Shown: positions 44,023-52,314, counted from the first letter of the stretch. The stretch is DNA of 64,000 nt from Phycisphaerae bacterium (GCA_028714855.1 JAQTLP010000008.1:82242-146241), one strand, 5' to 3'. Numbers and translations are program-made. The notes: a model not told the origin generated them from the letters alone.

Positions 44023-44093
44023 CTGGGGAACAAGGATTCGAACCTTGACTAAATGATCCAGAGTCATTTGTGCTACCGTTACACTATTCCCCA
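44023..44093 (-). tRNA. tRNA-Gln (anticodon CUG)
   Basis: 71 nt on the minus strand. Acceptor TGGGGAA pairs with TTCCCCA; anticodon arm AATGA-CTCTGGA-TCATT with CTG; T-arm CAAGG-TTCGAAT-CCTTG; discriminator G. The U at position 1 is normal for bacterial tRNA-Gln. CCA is not encoded. Confidence 0.95.
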
Positions 44094-44138
44094 AATCATT
44101 TGTGATTGTAAGGCCTCGGCTGTGAATTGTCAATTGAT

Positions 44139-44167
44139 TTGACAGCTACCCGCACAATCGCTAATCT
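44139..44167 (+). promoter_or_regulatory. Promoter of the lipoprotein gene, predicted leaderless
   Basis: Perfect TTGACA (44139-44144), a 17-nt spacer and TAATCT (44162-44167). The ATG at 44174 is 6 nt after the -10 box, so transcription should begin at or within a base or two of the start codon. Confidence 0.7.
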
Positions 44168-44173
44168 ATCTTT

Positions 44174-44980
44174 ATGATTCGCTTTTTCCAAATTATGGTT
44201 TTTCTCTGCACGGCCGCCCTGCTTACAGGCTGTAAGGCCTCTGTTAAGGAAAAACCCGTACAGGAGTATCTCAAGTTAAGCGATTTGGCCCCCCCTTCTG
44301 GGACAAAAAATGTCGCCGACCGGCGGCTGAAGACAATAAATCTCGACATCCACACCTTTGAAATGCCGGCCAAAAATATCAGTGCACTTAATGACACATG
44401 GCAGATTCTATACACAAAGCCGCTGCAATTTAACGACATCGATGCCTTCAAGGCCAACTCGTTTGTAGCAGGCTTCGGCCAAATCCGAATGTGGAATGCA
44501 ATTGGCAACGTATTAAATGATGCCGGCTGTAAACACATAGAAACGGCTTCGCTGCTTCTGCCCGACGGCGAAACCAGCAACTTTACTATCATAAGGTTAA
44601 CCAGGGAAACAACCGTCTTCTACACATCAAGTACCGGTTCATTGGAAGGTGTTACCGTTGGCCCGGGCAATCTTTCCCTGCGAATAAAAGTTGAAAAAAT
44701 CCCCGGCTCAAGAGGCGTATGCAAAGTTAATGCCCTGCCGGTATTTCCATCATTGATAACAGGTCCGATTCCGCAATTGAACGAACACGCAAAAGTAAAT
44801 GAGTTCCTTTTTACCAGCACCGGCTTCAATCTGAAAATGAGCCCCGGTGATTTCGTCCTGCTCGGACCGGATAAATATATCAGCCACCAGATAACATTGG
44901 GCAGTTTGTTATTCAGCAAACCAAAACCAATACCGACTATCAGAATATTCCTGCTTGTTTGTACCGGGATAATTGACTGA
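44174..44980 (+). CDS. Lipoprotein, function unknown
   Basis: 268 aa. Signal peptide with lipobox LLTGC (Cys 20). The body is a mixture of strands and helices (LSDLAPPSGTKNV, TINLDIHTFEMPAKNI, DGETSNFTIIRLTRETTVFY, GVTVGPGNLSLRIKVEKI). The C-terminal third has beta-sandwich character. Not recognised. A strong promoter abuts the ATG. The DUF362 gene follows 8 nt later and is probably co-transcribed. Confidence 0.75.
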   Translation: MIRFFQIMVFLCTAALLTGCKASVKEKPVQEYLKLSDLAPPSGTKNVADRRLKTINLDIHTFEMPAKNISALNDTWQILYTKPLQFNDIDAFKANSFVAGFGQIRMWNAIGNVLNDAGCKHIETASLLLPDGETSNFTIIRLTRETTVFYTSSTGSLEGVTVGPGNLSLRIKVEKIPGSRGVCKVNALPVFPSLITGPIPQLNEHAKVNEFLFTSTGFNLKMSPGDFVLLGPDKYISHQITLGSLLFSKPKPIPTIRIFLLVCTGIID

Positions 44981-44988
44981 GCCGCCGT

Positions 44989-45951
44989 ATGCCAAATCCA
45001 ACGGTGACACTAACTCGATGCAGCGATTACAGCCAGGCCGAAATCGCCCGGGCACTTGCGGCACAGTTTGAGCTTCTCGGCGGATTGAAAAAATTCGTAA
45101 CGCGAGGCGACACCGTCCTGCTTAAGCCGAACTTAATTGCCCCAAGGTCCCGCCGCCACGCCACCCAGACCGACCCCGCGGTGCTGCTCGAAACCGTCCG
45201 GCTATTAAAAGATTTTGGTGCGAAACCTTTCATCGGCGACTCACCCGCCTGGAGCAATGTGTTTGCCTGCATAAAAACGTTAAAACTGGAAAAGCCCCTG
45301 AAAAAACTGTCCGTGCCGGTAAAGCAGCTCAACAAACCGAAAAAGTGTCGAATAGGAAAACAAAACATCGAGGTCGGCATAAGCTCAATTGCTCTTGATG
45401 CGGACGTTATTATAAATATGCCGAAGTTCAAATCGCATCAGCAGTTGGTAGCGACATTTGCAGTTAAAAACATGTTCGGCTGCGTAAGCGGCAAACATAA
45501 AGCCCTCTGGCATTTTACAAAAGGCGGAAGCACAGACGAGTTTTGCGAATTGCTTATTGAAATATACAAATTCCTCAATCCCGCCCTGACTATCATCGAC
45601 GCCGTTATCGCAATGGATGGCCCCGGCCCAATCCGCGGCAGAGCAAGGCCGCTCGGCTATATTCTCGGCGGGATAGACCCATTTGCCCTGGAAGTTATCT
45701 GCTCCAGGTTGGTAAATATCAATCCAGAAAATTTGCCGATTCTCAAAACGGCAAGGCAAATGGGATTAAACTGCCCGGACGCAGACAGCATAAAAATCCT
45801 CGGCGACCCGTTGCCGCAAAACCCCTGTATGGATTTCGAACTGCCCCAGATGATTCCTGTCAGGTTCTCCCTGCTGCAAGTCTGCAAAAGCATCTGTAAA
45901 CAGATATTGCTGCTCGCCAAATCAGTAATTAAAACAAAGACCAAGAGCTAA
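44989..45951 (+). CDS. DUF362 domain protein
   Basis: 320 aa. The DUF362 core is clear: DTVLLKPNLIAPRSRRHATQTDP (in pieces), PFIGDSPAW, DVIINMPKFKSHQQLVATFAVKNMFGCV, and TIIDAVIAMDGPGPIRGRARPLGYILGG, then DPFALEVICSRLVNI. Many members carry a C-terminal 4Fe-4S ferredoxin; this one does not and ends in a basic tail. Function of the family is unsettled. Eight nt downstream of the lipoprotein gene. Confidence 0.85.
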   Translation: MPNPTVTLTRCSDYSQAEIARALAAQFELLGGLKKFVTRGDTVLLKPNLIAPRSRRHATQTDPAVLLETVRLLKDFGAKPFIGDSPAWSNVFACIKTLKLEKPLKKLSVPVKQLNKPKKCRIGKQNIEVGISSIALDADVIINMPKFKSHQQLVATFAVKNMFGCVSGKHKALWHFTKGGSTDEFCELLIEIYKFLNPALTIIDAVIAMDGPGPIRGRARPLGYILGGIDPFALEVICSRLVNINPENLPILKTARQMGLNCPDADSIKILGDPLPQNPCMDFELPQMIPVRFSLLQVCKSICKQILLLAKSVIKTKTKS

Positions 45952-45981
45952 AAACCCATCTGTGTCCTCTGTGGCTATACC

Positions 45982-46010
45982 TTTACTTTTTACCTCTATT
46001 TCGCTAATAT
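45982..46010 (+). promoter_or_regulatory. tsaD promoter, predicted leaderless
   Basis: TTTACT (45982-45987), a 17-nt spacer and TAATAT (46005-46010), followed 7 nt later by the tsaD ATG (46018). No SD can fit. Confidence 0.65.
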
Positions 46011-46017
46011 CCCTTTT

Positions 46018-47055
46018 ATGCAGGATAAACCCGTAAATATTCTTGGTATCGAAACCAGTTGCGATGAGACCGCAGCGGCCGTTGTCGCCGATGGCAATGT
46101 CATCAAATCATCAATTGTGGCCTCGCAGACAAAGCTGCACGAAAAATACGGCGGTGTCGTCCCCGAAATCGCCTCACGCGCTCATATCGAAAAAATATAT
46201 CCTGTTATAAAAGAGGCAATCGAACAAGCAGGCCTCGGCAAAAATGATATTGACGCCGTCGCCGTCGCAAACCAGCCGGGATTGACCGTCGCCTTGATAG
46301 TCGGTGTCACTGCGGCTAAAACTCTCAGCTTCGTTTGGGAAAAGCCGCTCATTACGATAAATCACATCCATGCGCATCTGCAGTCGGCTCTTATGGAACA
46401 GGACAGTCCCGAACTGCCCGCCGTAGCTTTGATAGTATCGGGCGGGCATACCAGCTTGTATGATTACCATTCGCCTTTGCAGCCGGTGCTGCTGGGTTCC
46501 ACGATTGACGATGCCGCAGGCGAGGCCTTCGATAAGGTAGCGAGCATCCTGAAATTACCGTATCCTGGCGGCCCATCTATCGAAAAGGCAGCTAAACTCG
46601 GCAATCCAAAGGCAATCAAATTTCCGATATCGATGCTCGGAAAAGATTCGCTCGATTTTTCCTTCAGCGGCATCAAGACCGCCGTGCTGTACCACTGCCA
46701 CGGCAAGGACATGAAAGGCGAAAACAAGGTCGATTCGATGAGCGAGCAGCAAGTCGCCGACATCGCCGCGTCGTTCCAATCAGCGGTGGTTGATGCGCTC
46801 GTTAAAAAAACACGCAGGGCCGCCGAAAAAATCGACGCGAAAACTATCCTTCTCGGCGGCGGTGTCGCTGCCAATACTGAACTGCGAACACGCCTGCAAG
46901 AAATGTGCGACTCGATGAAACCGGCAAGAAAACTGCTCGTAGCCCCAAAACGATATTGCACCGACAACGCCGTTATGGTAGCCTCGCTGGCATACCATAA
47001 ATTTAAGGCAGGGATTTTCGCAGATTTGACCCTCGAACCGATAGCTACAGGATAA
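46018..47055 (+). CDS. tsaD: tRNA threonylcarbamoyltransferase TsaD
   Basis: 345 aa. Transfers the threonylcarbamoyl group to A37 of ANN-decoding tRNAs together with TsaB/TsaE. ASKHA fold: GIETSCDETAAAVV, EIASRAHIEKIYP, the metal motif NHIHAHLQSAL, ALIVSGGHTSLYD, DDAAGEAFDKVAS, DFSFSGIKTAVLY, and LGGGVAANTELR, with CTDNAVMVASLA near the end. Full length. Followed 14 nt later by larB. Confidence 0.95.
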   Translation: MQDKPVNILGIETSCDETAAAVVADGNVIKSSIVASQTKLHEKYGGVVPEIASRAHIEKIYPVIKEAIEQAGLGKNDIDAVAVANQPGLTVALIVGVTAAKTLSFVWEKPLITINHIHAHLQSALMEQDSPELPAVALIVSGGHTSLYDYHSPLQPVLLGSTIDDAAGEAFDKVASILKLPYPGGPSIEKAAKLGNPKAIKFPISMLGKDSLDFSFSGIKTAVLYHCHGKDMKGENKVDSMSEQQVADIAASFQSAVVDALVKKTRRAAEKIDAKTILLGGGVAANTELRTRLQEMCDSMKPARKLLVAPKRYCTDNAVMVASLAYHKFKAGIFADLTLEPIATG

Positions 47056-47069
47056 ACCAGGAGTAACGT

Positions 47070-47837
47070 ATTCAACCTGAAAAATTAAAAAAATTGTTAA
47101 AGCAGGTCAAAACCGGCAAAATCGGCATCGACGAGGCGGTCGCTAAACTCCGCCATCTGCCGTTTGAAGACCTGGGCTTTGCCCGCGTGGACCATCACCG
47201 CCAGATTCGCTGCGGCTTTCCGGAAGTCATCTACTGCCCCGGCAAAACCACCGAACAAATAATTAAAATCTTCTCGAACCTCGCCGAAAAAGGCAATAAC
47301 ATCCTCGCCACCCGCGCCGAGGAGGCCGTTTTCAAAGCATTAGTCAAAACAAAAAAATTCCCGAAGGTAAGATACGAAAAAGCAGCCAAGGCAATTGTCC
47401 TTGAGCAGAAAAAAATCAAACCTTCGAAATCCGTTATCCCGATAGTCACCGCCGGCACCGCCGATTTGCCCGTCGCAGCCGAAGCAAAAGTTACCGCCGA
47501 GATTATGGGCCAGCGCACAGAGCTGGTTTGCGATGTCGGCGTAGCAGGCCTGCATCGGCTCATCGGCCATCTGCCGAAACTGCAAAAAGCCAACGTCATT
47601 ATCGTTATCGCCGGAATGGAAGGAGCTTTGGCCAGCGTCGTCGGAGGTCTTGTAAGCTGTCCTGTAATTGCCGTCCCCACCAGCATCGGCACAGGCGCCA
47701 GCTTCGGCGGCATCGCCGCCCTTTTGACTATGCTCAATAGTTGTGCCGCAGGCGTAACCGTCGTTAATATCGACAATGGCTTTTCCGCAGGCATAGCCGC
47801 GACACTTATAAACAAAAGAATCGAATCAGGAAGGTAA
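47070..47837 (+). CDS. larB: Nickel-pincer cofactor biosynthesis protein LarB, probable ATT start
   Basis: 255 aa if started at ATT 47070. LarB (AIR-carboxylase-like) carboxylates nicotinic acid adenine dinucleotide in synthesis of the nickel-pincer cofactor. Motifs: RHLPFEDLGFARVDHHR, GFPEVIYCPGKTTEQI, VTAGTADLPVAAEA, DVGVAGLHRLIGH, VIAGMEGALASVVGGLV and PTSIGTGASFGGIAALL. The first canonical start is TTG 47094 with no SD. ATT 47070 has AGGAG 6 nt upstream and restores QPEKLKKLL, matching the usual LarB N terminus. larA, larC and larE are not in the window. Confidence 0.88.
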   Translation: MQPEKLKKLLKQVKTGKIGIDEAVAKLRHLPFEDLGFARVDHHRQIRCGFPEVIYCPGKTTEQIIKIFSNLAEKGNNILATRAEEAVFKALVKTKKFPKVRYEKAAKAIVLEQKKIKPSKSVIPIVTAGTADLPVAAEAKVTAEIMGQRTELVCDVGVAGLHRLIGHLPKLQKANVIIVIAGMEGALASVVGGLVSCPVIAVPTSIGTGASFGGIAALLTMLNSCAAGVTVVNIDNGFSAGIAATLINKRIESGR

Positions 47838-48034
47838 CAGAGCCACGAGCGTTAGCGAGTGGGTACGAAGTGTGATATTATCCCCGCCTCACATTTTTTG
47901 GCAAAGCCGCTAACGCCTAAGCCCACCTTCCGAATGACGCGAGGTCGGGTACTTCAAAGCAGAACCGTAGGGCGGAATTTTAGTGAGCGATGTTGATATA
48001 GAATTTTAACATCCATCACAAATGGATATTACGA

Positions 48035-48706
48035 CTATTTTACCAAAAACTTTAGAAAAAACACTGCGAGAATACCCCCAATAGTTGCTGTTACACATTC
48101 CTTAAGGACTACTCCCAAAAAGCACCCCAAGGCACTGTGATCCTTTGATATTACATATCGAGCGCTGTTTCCAATCAATGCCCCAACGCCCACTGCACAA
48201 TACGCCGCAATTATTCTCGAAGCGAGTGTCCATGTCAACGTCTGTGGAAGCAAGATGCCTGCTACGCCGGATAGAACAAAGTCAACAGAAACGATTCCAG
48301 AGGCTAATCGCATTGGTGCTTTAGGTGCTAACAATCCAACGACGAATCCGGATAGGAAAGTTGTTAATGTTCCCAAAATATAAGGCCATAATGCCAAAGG
48401 ATTAGATATCGCCATTTCGCGAATTGGCCATAGAAGCGCGCAGGTTAGAATGATATCAAATAGATAACCTACAGCTACAATCCACCACAAACGTAAAGGC
48501 CGTAAAGAGAATACCAGGACTACAAGACCTATCACTCCAAGAACACCCATCAATACCGAACCCGCCGATTGCAACGGGAATATCGAAGCCATTTTTGCGA
48601 GTTTAGCTTCTAACGCCGTCCCACTTCCTGCAAAGATACCCATCAAAATCCCGACAACACCACAATGCAAAGGGGTTGTTTTCTGTTTATCATTATTCTC
48701 ACTCAT
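48035..48706 (-). CDS. Multi-span membrane protein, function unknown
   Basis: 223 aa, about six or seven spans (residues 15-32, 46-66, 72-95, 107-128, 134-155, 160-182, 197-218). GAGAGGAT lies 7 nt before the ATG. Small residues line the helices (GILMGIFAGSGTALEAK, GFVVGLLAP, AVGVGALIGNSARYV). No family recognised. Gene neighbours give no clue. The 200-nt stretch between larB and this gene contains a weak hairpin (47844-47863) and nothing else recognised. Confidence 0.65.
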   Translation of the reverse strand: MSENNDKQKTTPLHCGVVGILMGIFAGSGTALEAKLAKMASIFPLQSAGSVLMGVLGVIGLVVLVFSLRPLRLWWIVAVGYLFDIILTCALLWPIREMAISNPLALWPYILGTLTTFLSGFVVGLLAPKAPMRLASGIVSVDFVLSGVAGILLPQTLTWTLASRIIAAYCAVGVGALIGNSARYVISKDHSALGCFLGVVLKECVTATIGGILAVFFLKFLVK

Positions 48707-48784
48707 AACTATATCCTCTCATTCTTTTCAGGACGCAGAACTGCGGGCTATTCATTTCTGATTATAAATCCTCCGACCTGCTTA

Positions 48785-48979
48785 TCAAATCTTTTATTGA
48801 CCATACCCTGCATTATTTGTAATATACCGCTTGAATCCCGCCCCTCCGAAGGGCGGGATGAAACGAGGTTATATGCAGATAATAAAAAACATCCCGAAAT
48901 TAAAACCAAGAAAACCTGATGCCCACAAAGGCGATTTCGGCAGGGTCTGTATCATAGGCGGCTGTATCGGTATGAGCGG
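48785..48979. repeat. Left copy of 195-bp direct repeat (nnrD 5' region)
   Basis: Aligns without gaps to 50330-50524; I count 183 of 195 identical and all 12 differences are transitions. It includes the palindrome CCCGCCC (48837-48843)/GGGCGGG (48851-48857), the SD and the first 36 codons of nnrD. A 1.35-kb segment with one secreted-protein gene lies between the two copies. Confidence 0.85.
48873..48979 (+). pseudogene. Truncated duplicate of nnrD (first 36 codons)
   Basis: Encodes MQIIKNIPKLKPRKPDAHKG and onward to GCIGMSG, matching the intact NnrD at 50418 apart from two Lys/Arg swaps, then breaks into unrelated sequence (antisense of the secreted-protein gene). The SD GAGG is retained, so a hybrid peptide running to 49184 could be made, but it would lack the nucleotide-binding domain. 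Confidence 0.8.
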
Positions 48980-49034
48980 CCGCCGCTGCGGGACACGGCC
49001 ATCCGTCTTTGCTCCGGCATGGTGGAGAAATACC

Positions 49035-50243
49035 TCATTTAGCGCCACCGGTTTTATCTCGCACGATATTGAAATGCAGCACCGGGCCGTTGGTTGGATC
49101 TTCCGAAGCGTAAAAAGAAGTCACCAAAGCACCCAACGGACGAATGACCAGACCCTTAGTTTTGCCGTCCAGCAGGCGTTGTAGGACCGGTCTGGAAATG
49201 GTGACGTAATTTTTGCTCCCGCGTTTATCAGCTACGTCCAAATCATAAATCATCTGGCCGTTTATGACCTCAGACATGGCGTGCCCCTGCATCAGGCTGT
49301 TGTAAGTGACCGTGGTTTGATTCCACTCGGGGTCTCCGCCCAGAATTTCAATTACCCTGACCTTGCCAAACTCTTCGCCGAAGTCCTGGCCCCAATGTTC
49401 GATGTATTTACCGCCTTTGAGAACGGAATACGTTGTCAATTCCAGCAAACCCGGTCCATCGGCTTTCAGGCCTTGATATTTCCTGAAATCCCACCTCAAA
49501 ACCGGCCATTGGACCGAATCAACCGTCAGGATGTGCGAGGTCCCGTTTTCGTCCTCCACCCGCCAGTCATCAAAGTTTATGTCAGGATAGTCGGAATTGA
49601 TGACACTGTCATGCGTAACCGACAGATGGTTTGCGAAAGTGTCCGTGCTCGGAATGGGCGGATGGTAGGGCAGCGGTTCCCCCTTGTCCGCTCCGGCAGT
49701 GGCAACCTCGACAACGTCTACGCGATAATAATCCACATCCACATAATATTTCTCCAGCCCGCAATCCGTCAGCCCAAGCTGCACGTAAACCTTGTCGCCC
49801 GGAACGGCGTCAAAATTCGTGAACGTCATACTGATGACGTGCCAGTCATTTGCCTCTGGTATGTCATATTCCATCAGATAAGCATGGTAATTGGTGGTCC
49901 TCTGGGTGTTCGCCATGAAGTTCAACCGGCACGGCGCGTGACTGACGCGAACCTTGGCCTCAACGCGGAGCGCATAGGCCGGATCCTGTAATTTCTTGAC
50001 GTCGAGAAAGGATGTTACGTCTCGTTTGATGATTGCCCACCATACATTGGCCTTGTCTTTTGTTCCATCCACGGAAAGACACGCAAAACCATCCTCCTGG
50101 GTGAAATCCATTGTTGCGTTGCCGTCACCCGTGAAAAAGGACCAGCCTTCAATTTTTTTGCCATCAAACGAATCCAGGAATTGCGCCTGGCAAACACCGA
50201 GAGCGACGAACAACAGAAAACATGCTACTGATAATTTCTTCAT
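49035..50243 (-). CDS. Secreted two-domain beta-sandwich protein (CBM96/DNRLRE-like C terminus)
   Basis: About 402 aa from ATG 50243; in-frame GTG and ATG up to nine codons upstream are possible. Signal peptide MKKLSVACFLLFVALGVCQA. Domain 1 (about 22-180) is a jelly-roll-like module (DSFDGKKIEGWSFFTGDGNA ... WHVISMTFTNFDAVPG ... YYVDVDYYRVDVV). Domain 2 (about 200-400) begins DTFANHLSVTHDSVINSDYP and contains PVLRWDFRKYQG and NQTTVTYNSLMQG, typical of DNRLRE/CBM96-type modules often found on polysaccharide-degrading proteins. No catalytic domain. It is the cargo of the 195-bp direct-repeat structure. Confidence 0.75.
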   Translation of the reverse strand: MKKLSVACFLLFVALGVCQAQFLDSFDGKKIEGWSFFTGDGNATMDFTQEDGFACLSVDGTKDKANVWWAIIKRDVTSFLDVKKLQDPAYALRVEAKVRVSHAPCRLNFMANTQRTTNYHAYLMEYDIPEANDWHVISMTFTNFDAVPGDKVYVQLGLTDCGLEKYYVDVDYYRVDVVEVATAGADKGEPLPYHPPIPSTDTFANHLSVTHDSVINSDYPDINFDDWRVEDENGTSHILTVDSVQWPVLRWDFRKYQGLKADGPGLLELTTYSVLKGGKYIEHWGQDFGEEFGKVRVIEILGGDPEWNQTTVTYNSLMQGHAMSEVINGQMIYDLDVADKRGSKNYVTISRPVLQRLLDGKTKGLVIRPLGALVTSFYASEDPTNGPVLHFNIVRDKTGGAK

Positions 50244-50329
50244 AACCATGGCCACTTGTAACCGGTTCACCTTTAGAGTCCGTATCTCAAATTTTATAAC
50301 AATACATTATTAGACAGCCTGTTTGTCTG

Positions 50330-50524
50330 TCAAATCTTTTATTGACCGCATCCTGCGTTATTTGTAATATATCGCTTGAATCCCGCCTCTCCGAGGGGCG
50401 GGATGAAACGAGGTTATATGCAGATAATAAAGAACATCCCGAAACTAAAACCAAGAAGACCTGATGCCCACAAAGGCGATTTCGGCAAAGTCTGTATCAT
50501 AGGCGGCTGTATCGGTATGAGCGG
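50330..50524. repeat. Right copy of 195-bp direct repeat, leading into intact nnrD
   Basis: Partner of 48785-48979. It contains the palindrome CCCGCC (50382-50387)/GGCGGG (50397-50402), the SD and start of the intact nnrD gene. Confidence 0.85.
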
Positions 50525-51275
50525 AGCCCCCGCCCTTGCAGGTCGCGCTGCTCTGCGCGCAGGCGCAGGTCTGGTCAGAGTCGCGGTCCCCGAAAGCATC
50601 CTGCCAATCGTCGCCTCGATAGAGCCGTCTTACACGACTATTCCGCTTGCTGAAGACAGCTCTGGCCGAATATCCGCAAAGGCAACAAATACCATTCTCG
50701 ATGCTGTCAGCGAAAATGATTGTCTCGCCTTCGGCCCCGGCATCGGCACAAGCGGCGGCATCCAGTCGATTCTCGAAACACTCCTCGAACAGAAACAACT
50801 GCGACTGCTTATAGACGCTGATGGCCTGAATAATTTGAGCGGGATAAAAGACTGGCCCGACAAGCTAAAAGCAGATTTGATTCTCACACCACATCCTGGC
50901 GAGATGAAAAGACTATGGTCTGGCCTCTTTAGAGAAACATTACCCTCTGACCGCCAAGACCAGGCAAGCAAATTCGCCAAGCACACCAAAACAATCGTCG
51001 TTTTGAAAGGGGCAGGGACAGTCGTTACTGACGGCAAAAAAGTTTATATAAATAAAACCGGCAATCCCGGTATGGCAACCGCCGGCGCAGGCGATTGTCT
51101 TACAGGCGTAATAACCGCCCTTGTAGGCCAGAGCCTCGGCAATTTTGACGCAGCTGTCCTCGGCGTTTACATCCACGGCTTAGCCGGCGATATCGCCGCA
51201 GAAAAATATGGCCAAATAAGCCTAATCGCCACCGATATAATCGACTCGCTGCCAAAAGCCTTCCTAAAAAAATAG
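50418..51275 (+). CDS. nnrD: ADP-dependent NAD(P)H-hydrate dehydratase
   Basis: 285 aa from ATG 50418 (GAGG 4 nt upstream); ATG 50403 is the alternative. Repairs hydrated NAD(P)H. YjeF C-terminal/ribokinase-like fold: HKGDFGKVCIIGGCIGMSGAP, AALRAGAGLVRVAVP, FGPGIGTSGG, LLIDADGLNNLS, LTPHPGEMKRL, and the catalytic region GNPGMATAGAGDCLTGVI. The epimerase (NnrE) half found fused in many bacteria is absent. Its 5' end is duplicated at 48785. Confidence 0.92.
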   Translation: MQIIKNIPKLKPRRPDAHKGDFGKVCIIGGCIGMSGAPALAGRAALRAGAGLVRVAVPESILPIVASIEPSYTTIPLAEDSSGRISAKATNTILDAVSENDCLAFGPGIGTSGGIQSILETLLEQKQLRLLIDADGLNNLSGIKDWPDKLKADLILTPHPGEMKRLWSGLFRETLPSDRQDQASKFAKHTKTIVVLKGAGTVVTDGKKVYINKTGNPGMATAGAGDCLTGVITALVGQSLGNFDAAVLGVYIHGLAGDIAAEKYGQISLIATDIIDSLPKAFLKK

Positions 51276-51423
51276 CATTAGTCTTTTACGCCGCTGACAG
51301 TCCCATATTATTGCTGCTATCAGATAGCCAATTGCAGAACAGAAAAAATTCTTTAAAACCGCCGATTTTTGTTCGGTTTTTGTTAGGGTTTTTGACCTCA
51401 CTTTACCGATAGAAGAATTTACT

Positions 51424-51870
51424 ATGAATGAATTTCTCAAAATGAATAACCAGCCTGACAAACAAATCGAGCCTATATGCAAATTCGGACCGGGCGGCGA
51501 TTTTGTCTCTGCTTGGCCGCCGAAACCCCTGCCCTCGAAGAAACAACCTGCTAAATTACTCGCCCGGCTAAATGAAATTATAACTACACTAATTGGCTCT
51601 AATTCTAAGGAGAATTTAGATTATGCCGTTGAAAGTGGACTTGGAACAACATCTTACTCCTCGCCAACTGCAGCTGTTAAAAGCGATTCGCGTTTTTCAG
51701 GCAGGTCGCTGTTATTCCCCGACGATTGCAGAATTGGCCTCGCAGCTGACCATAAGCCGAAGCACCACATTCGAGCATATCGAAGAGCTGCGAAAAAAAG
51801 ACCTGCTGTCACCTTCGCCGGCCACGGCTCGCTCTTTGAGACTGACTTCAAAAGCGCAAAAACTGCTTGA
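51424..51870 (+). CDS. Doubtful ORF upstream of and overlapping lexA
   Basis: An open frame of 148 codons whose first 66 codons (MNEFLKMNNQPDKQIEPICK, then a Pro/Lys-rich stretch WPPKPLPSKKQPAKLLARLN) fill the 350-nt gap between nnrD and lexA, and which then continues out of frame through half of lexA. The part before lexA looks protein-like (helix LLARLNEIITTLIG). A TTGACC lies 30 nt upstream but without a good -10. Either a short real gene whose 3' part overlaps lexA, or a remnant. Nothing else is seen in this gap. Confidence 0.3.
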   Translation: MNEFLKMNNQPDKQIEPICKFGPGGDFVSAWPPKPLPSKKQPAKLLARLNEIITTLIGSNSKENLDYAVESGLGTTSYSSPTAAVKSDSRFSGRSLLFPDDCRIGLAADHKPKHHIRAYRRAAKKRPAVTFAGHGSLFETDFKSAKTA

Positions 51871-52282
51871 TTGCCTCGATAGTGAAATCCCCGATTCGCG
51901 CAGCCGCCCGTCGTCGAACATTCCCCTCGCAGGCAAAGTCGCCGCCGGTGTCCCCATAGAAGCCGTCGAAAATATCGAATCGCTTTCCCTCAATTCCTGT
52001 TTCGGAAGCAGTGATGGCATATTCGCTCTTGAGGTAAAAGGTGACAGTATGACCGGCGATGGAATAGCAGACGGCGACTTCGTAATCTGCCGCAAATGCA
52101 GCGCCGCCGATAATGGCCAATTGGTTATTGCAATCGTGGATAATGAAAATGCGACATTAAAAAGGTTCTACAGGGAAAAATCCGCCGTCCGTCTCCAGCC
52201 CTCCAACGACGCTTACGAGCCGATTTACTCAGACAACTGCCGAATCGAGGCCGTCGTGGTGGGGCTGGTAAGAAAACTTTAA
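51623..52282 (+). CDS. lexA: SOS repressor LexA
   Basis: 219 aa. N-terminal winged helix (LTPRQLQLLKAIRVFQ ... SPTIAELASQLTISRSTTFEHIEEL) and C-terminal S24 autopeptidase. Cleavage site Ala108-Gly109 in LAGKVAAGVP, nucleophile Ser142 in VKGDSMTGDGI, and base Lys180 in NENATLKRF. All residues for RecA-stimulated self-cleavage are present. SD AAGGAG upstream of the ATG. No classical SOS box (CTGT-N8-ACAG or GAAC-N4-GTTC) was found upstream, so the recognised operator may be lineage-specific. Confidence 0.92.
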   Translation: MPLKVDLEQHLTPRQLQLLKAIRVFQAGRCYSPTIAELASQLTISRSTTFEHIEELRKKDLLSPSPATARSLRLTSKAQKLLDCLDSEIPDSRSRPSSNIPLAGKVAAGVPIEAVENIESLSLNSCFGSSDGIFALEVKGDSMTGDGIADGDFVICRKCSAADNGQLVIAIVDNENATLKRFYREKSAVRLQPSNDAYEPIYSDNCRIEAVVVGLVRKL

Positions 52283-52314
52283 TACGGCTGCACTGCGCAA
52301 TGTTCTGATTGTAG

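Noticed and set aside
48831..49184. 117-codon plus-strand ORF starting in the left 195-bp repeat
   Set aside because: Only its first part corresponds to NnrD; the rest is antisense of the secreted-protein gene. Reported as a truncated pseudogene instead of a real gene.
51264..51482. 72-codon minus-strand ORF between nnrD and lexA
   Set aside because: No SD and no protein-like pattern; it lies on the opposite strand of a probable regulatory region.
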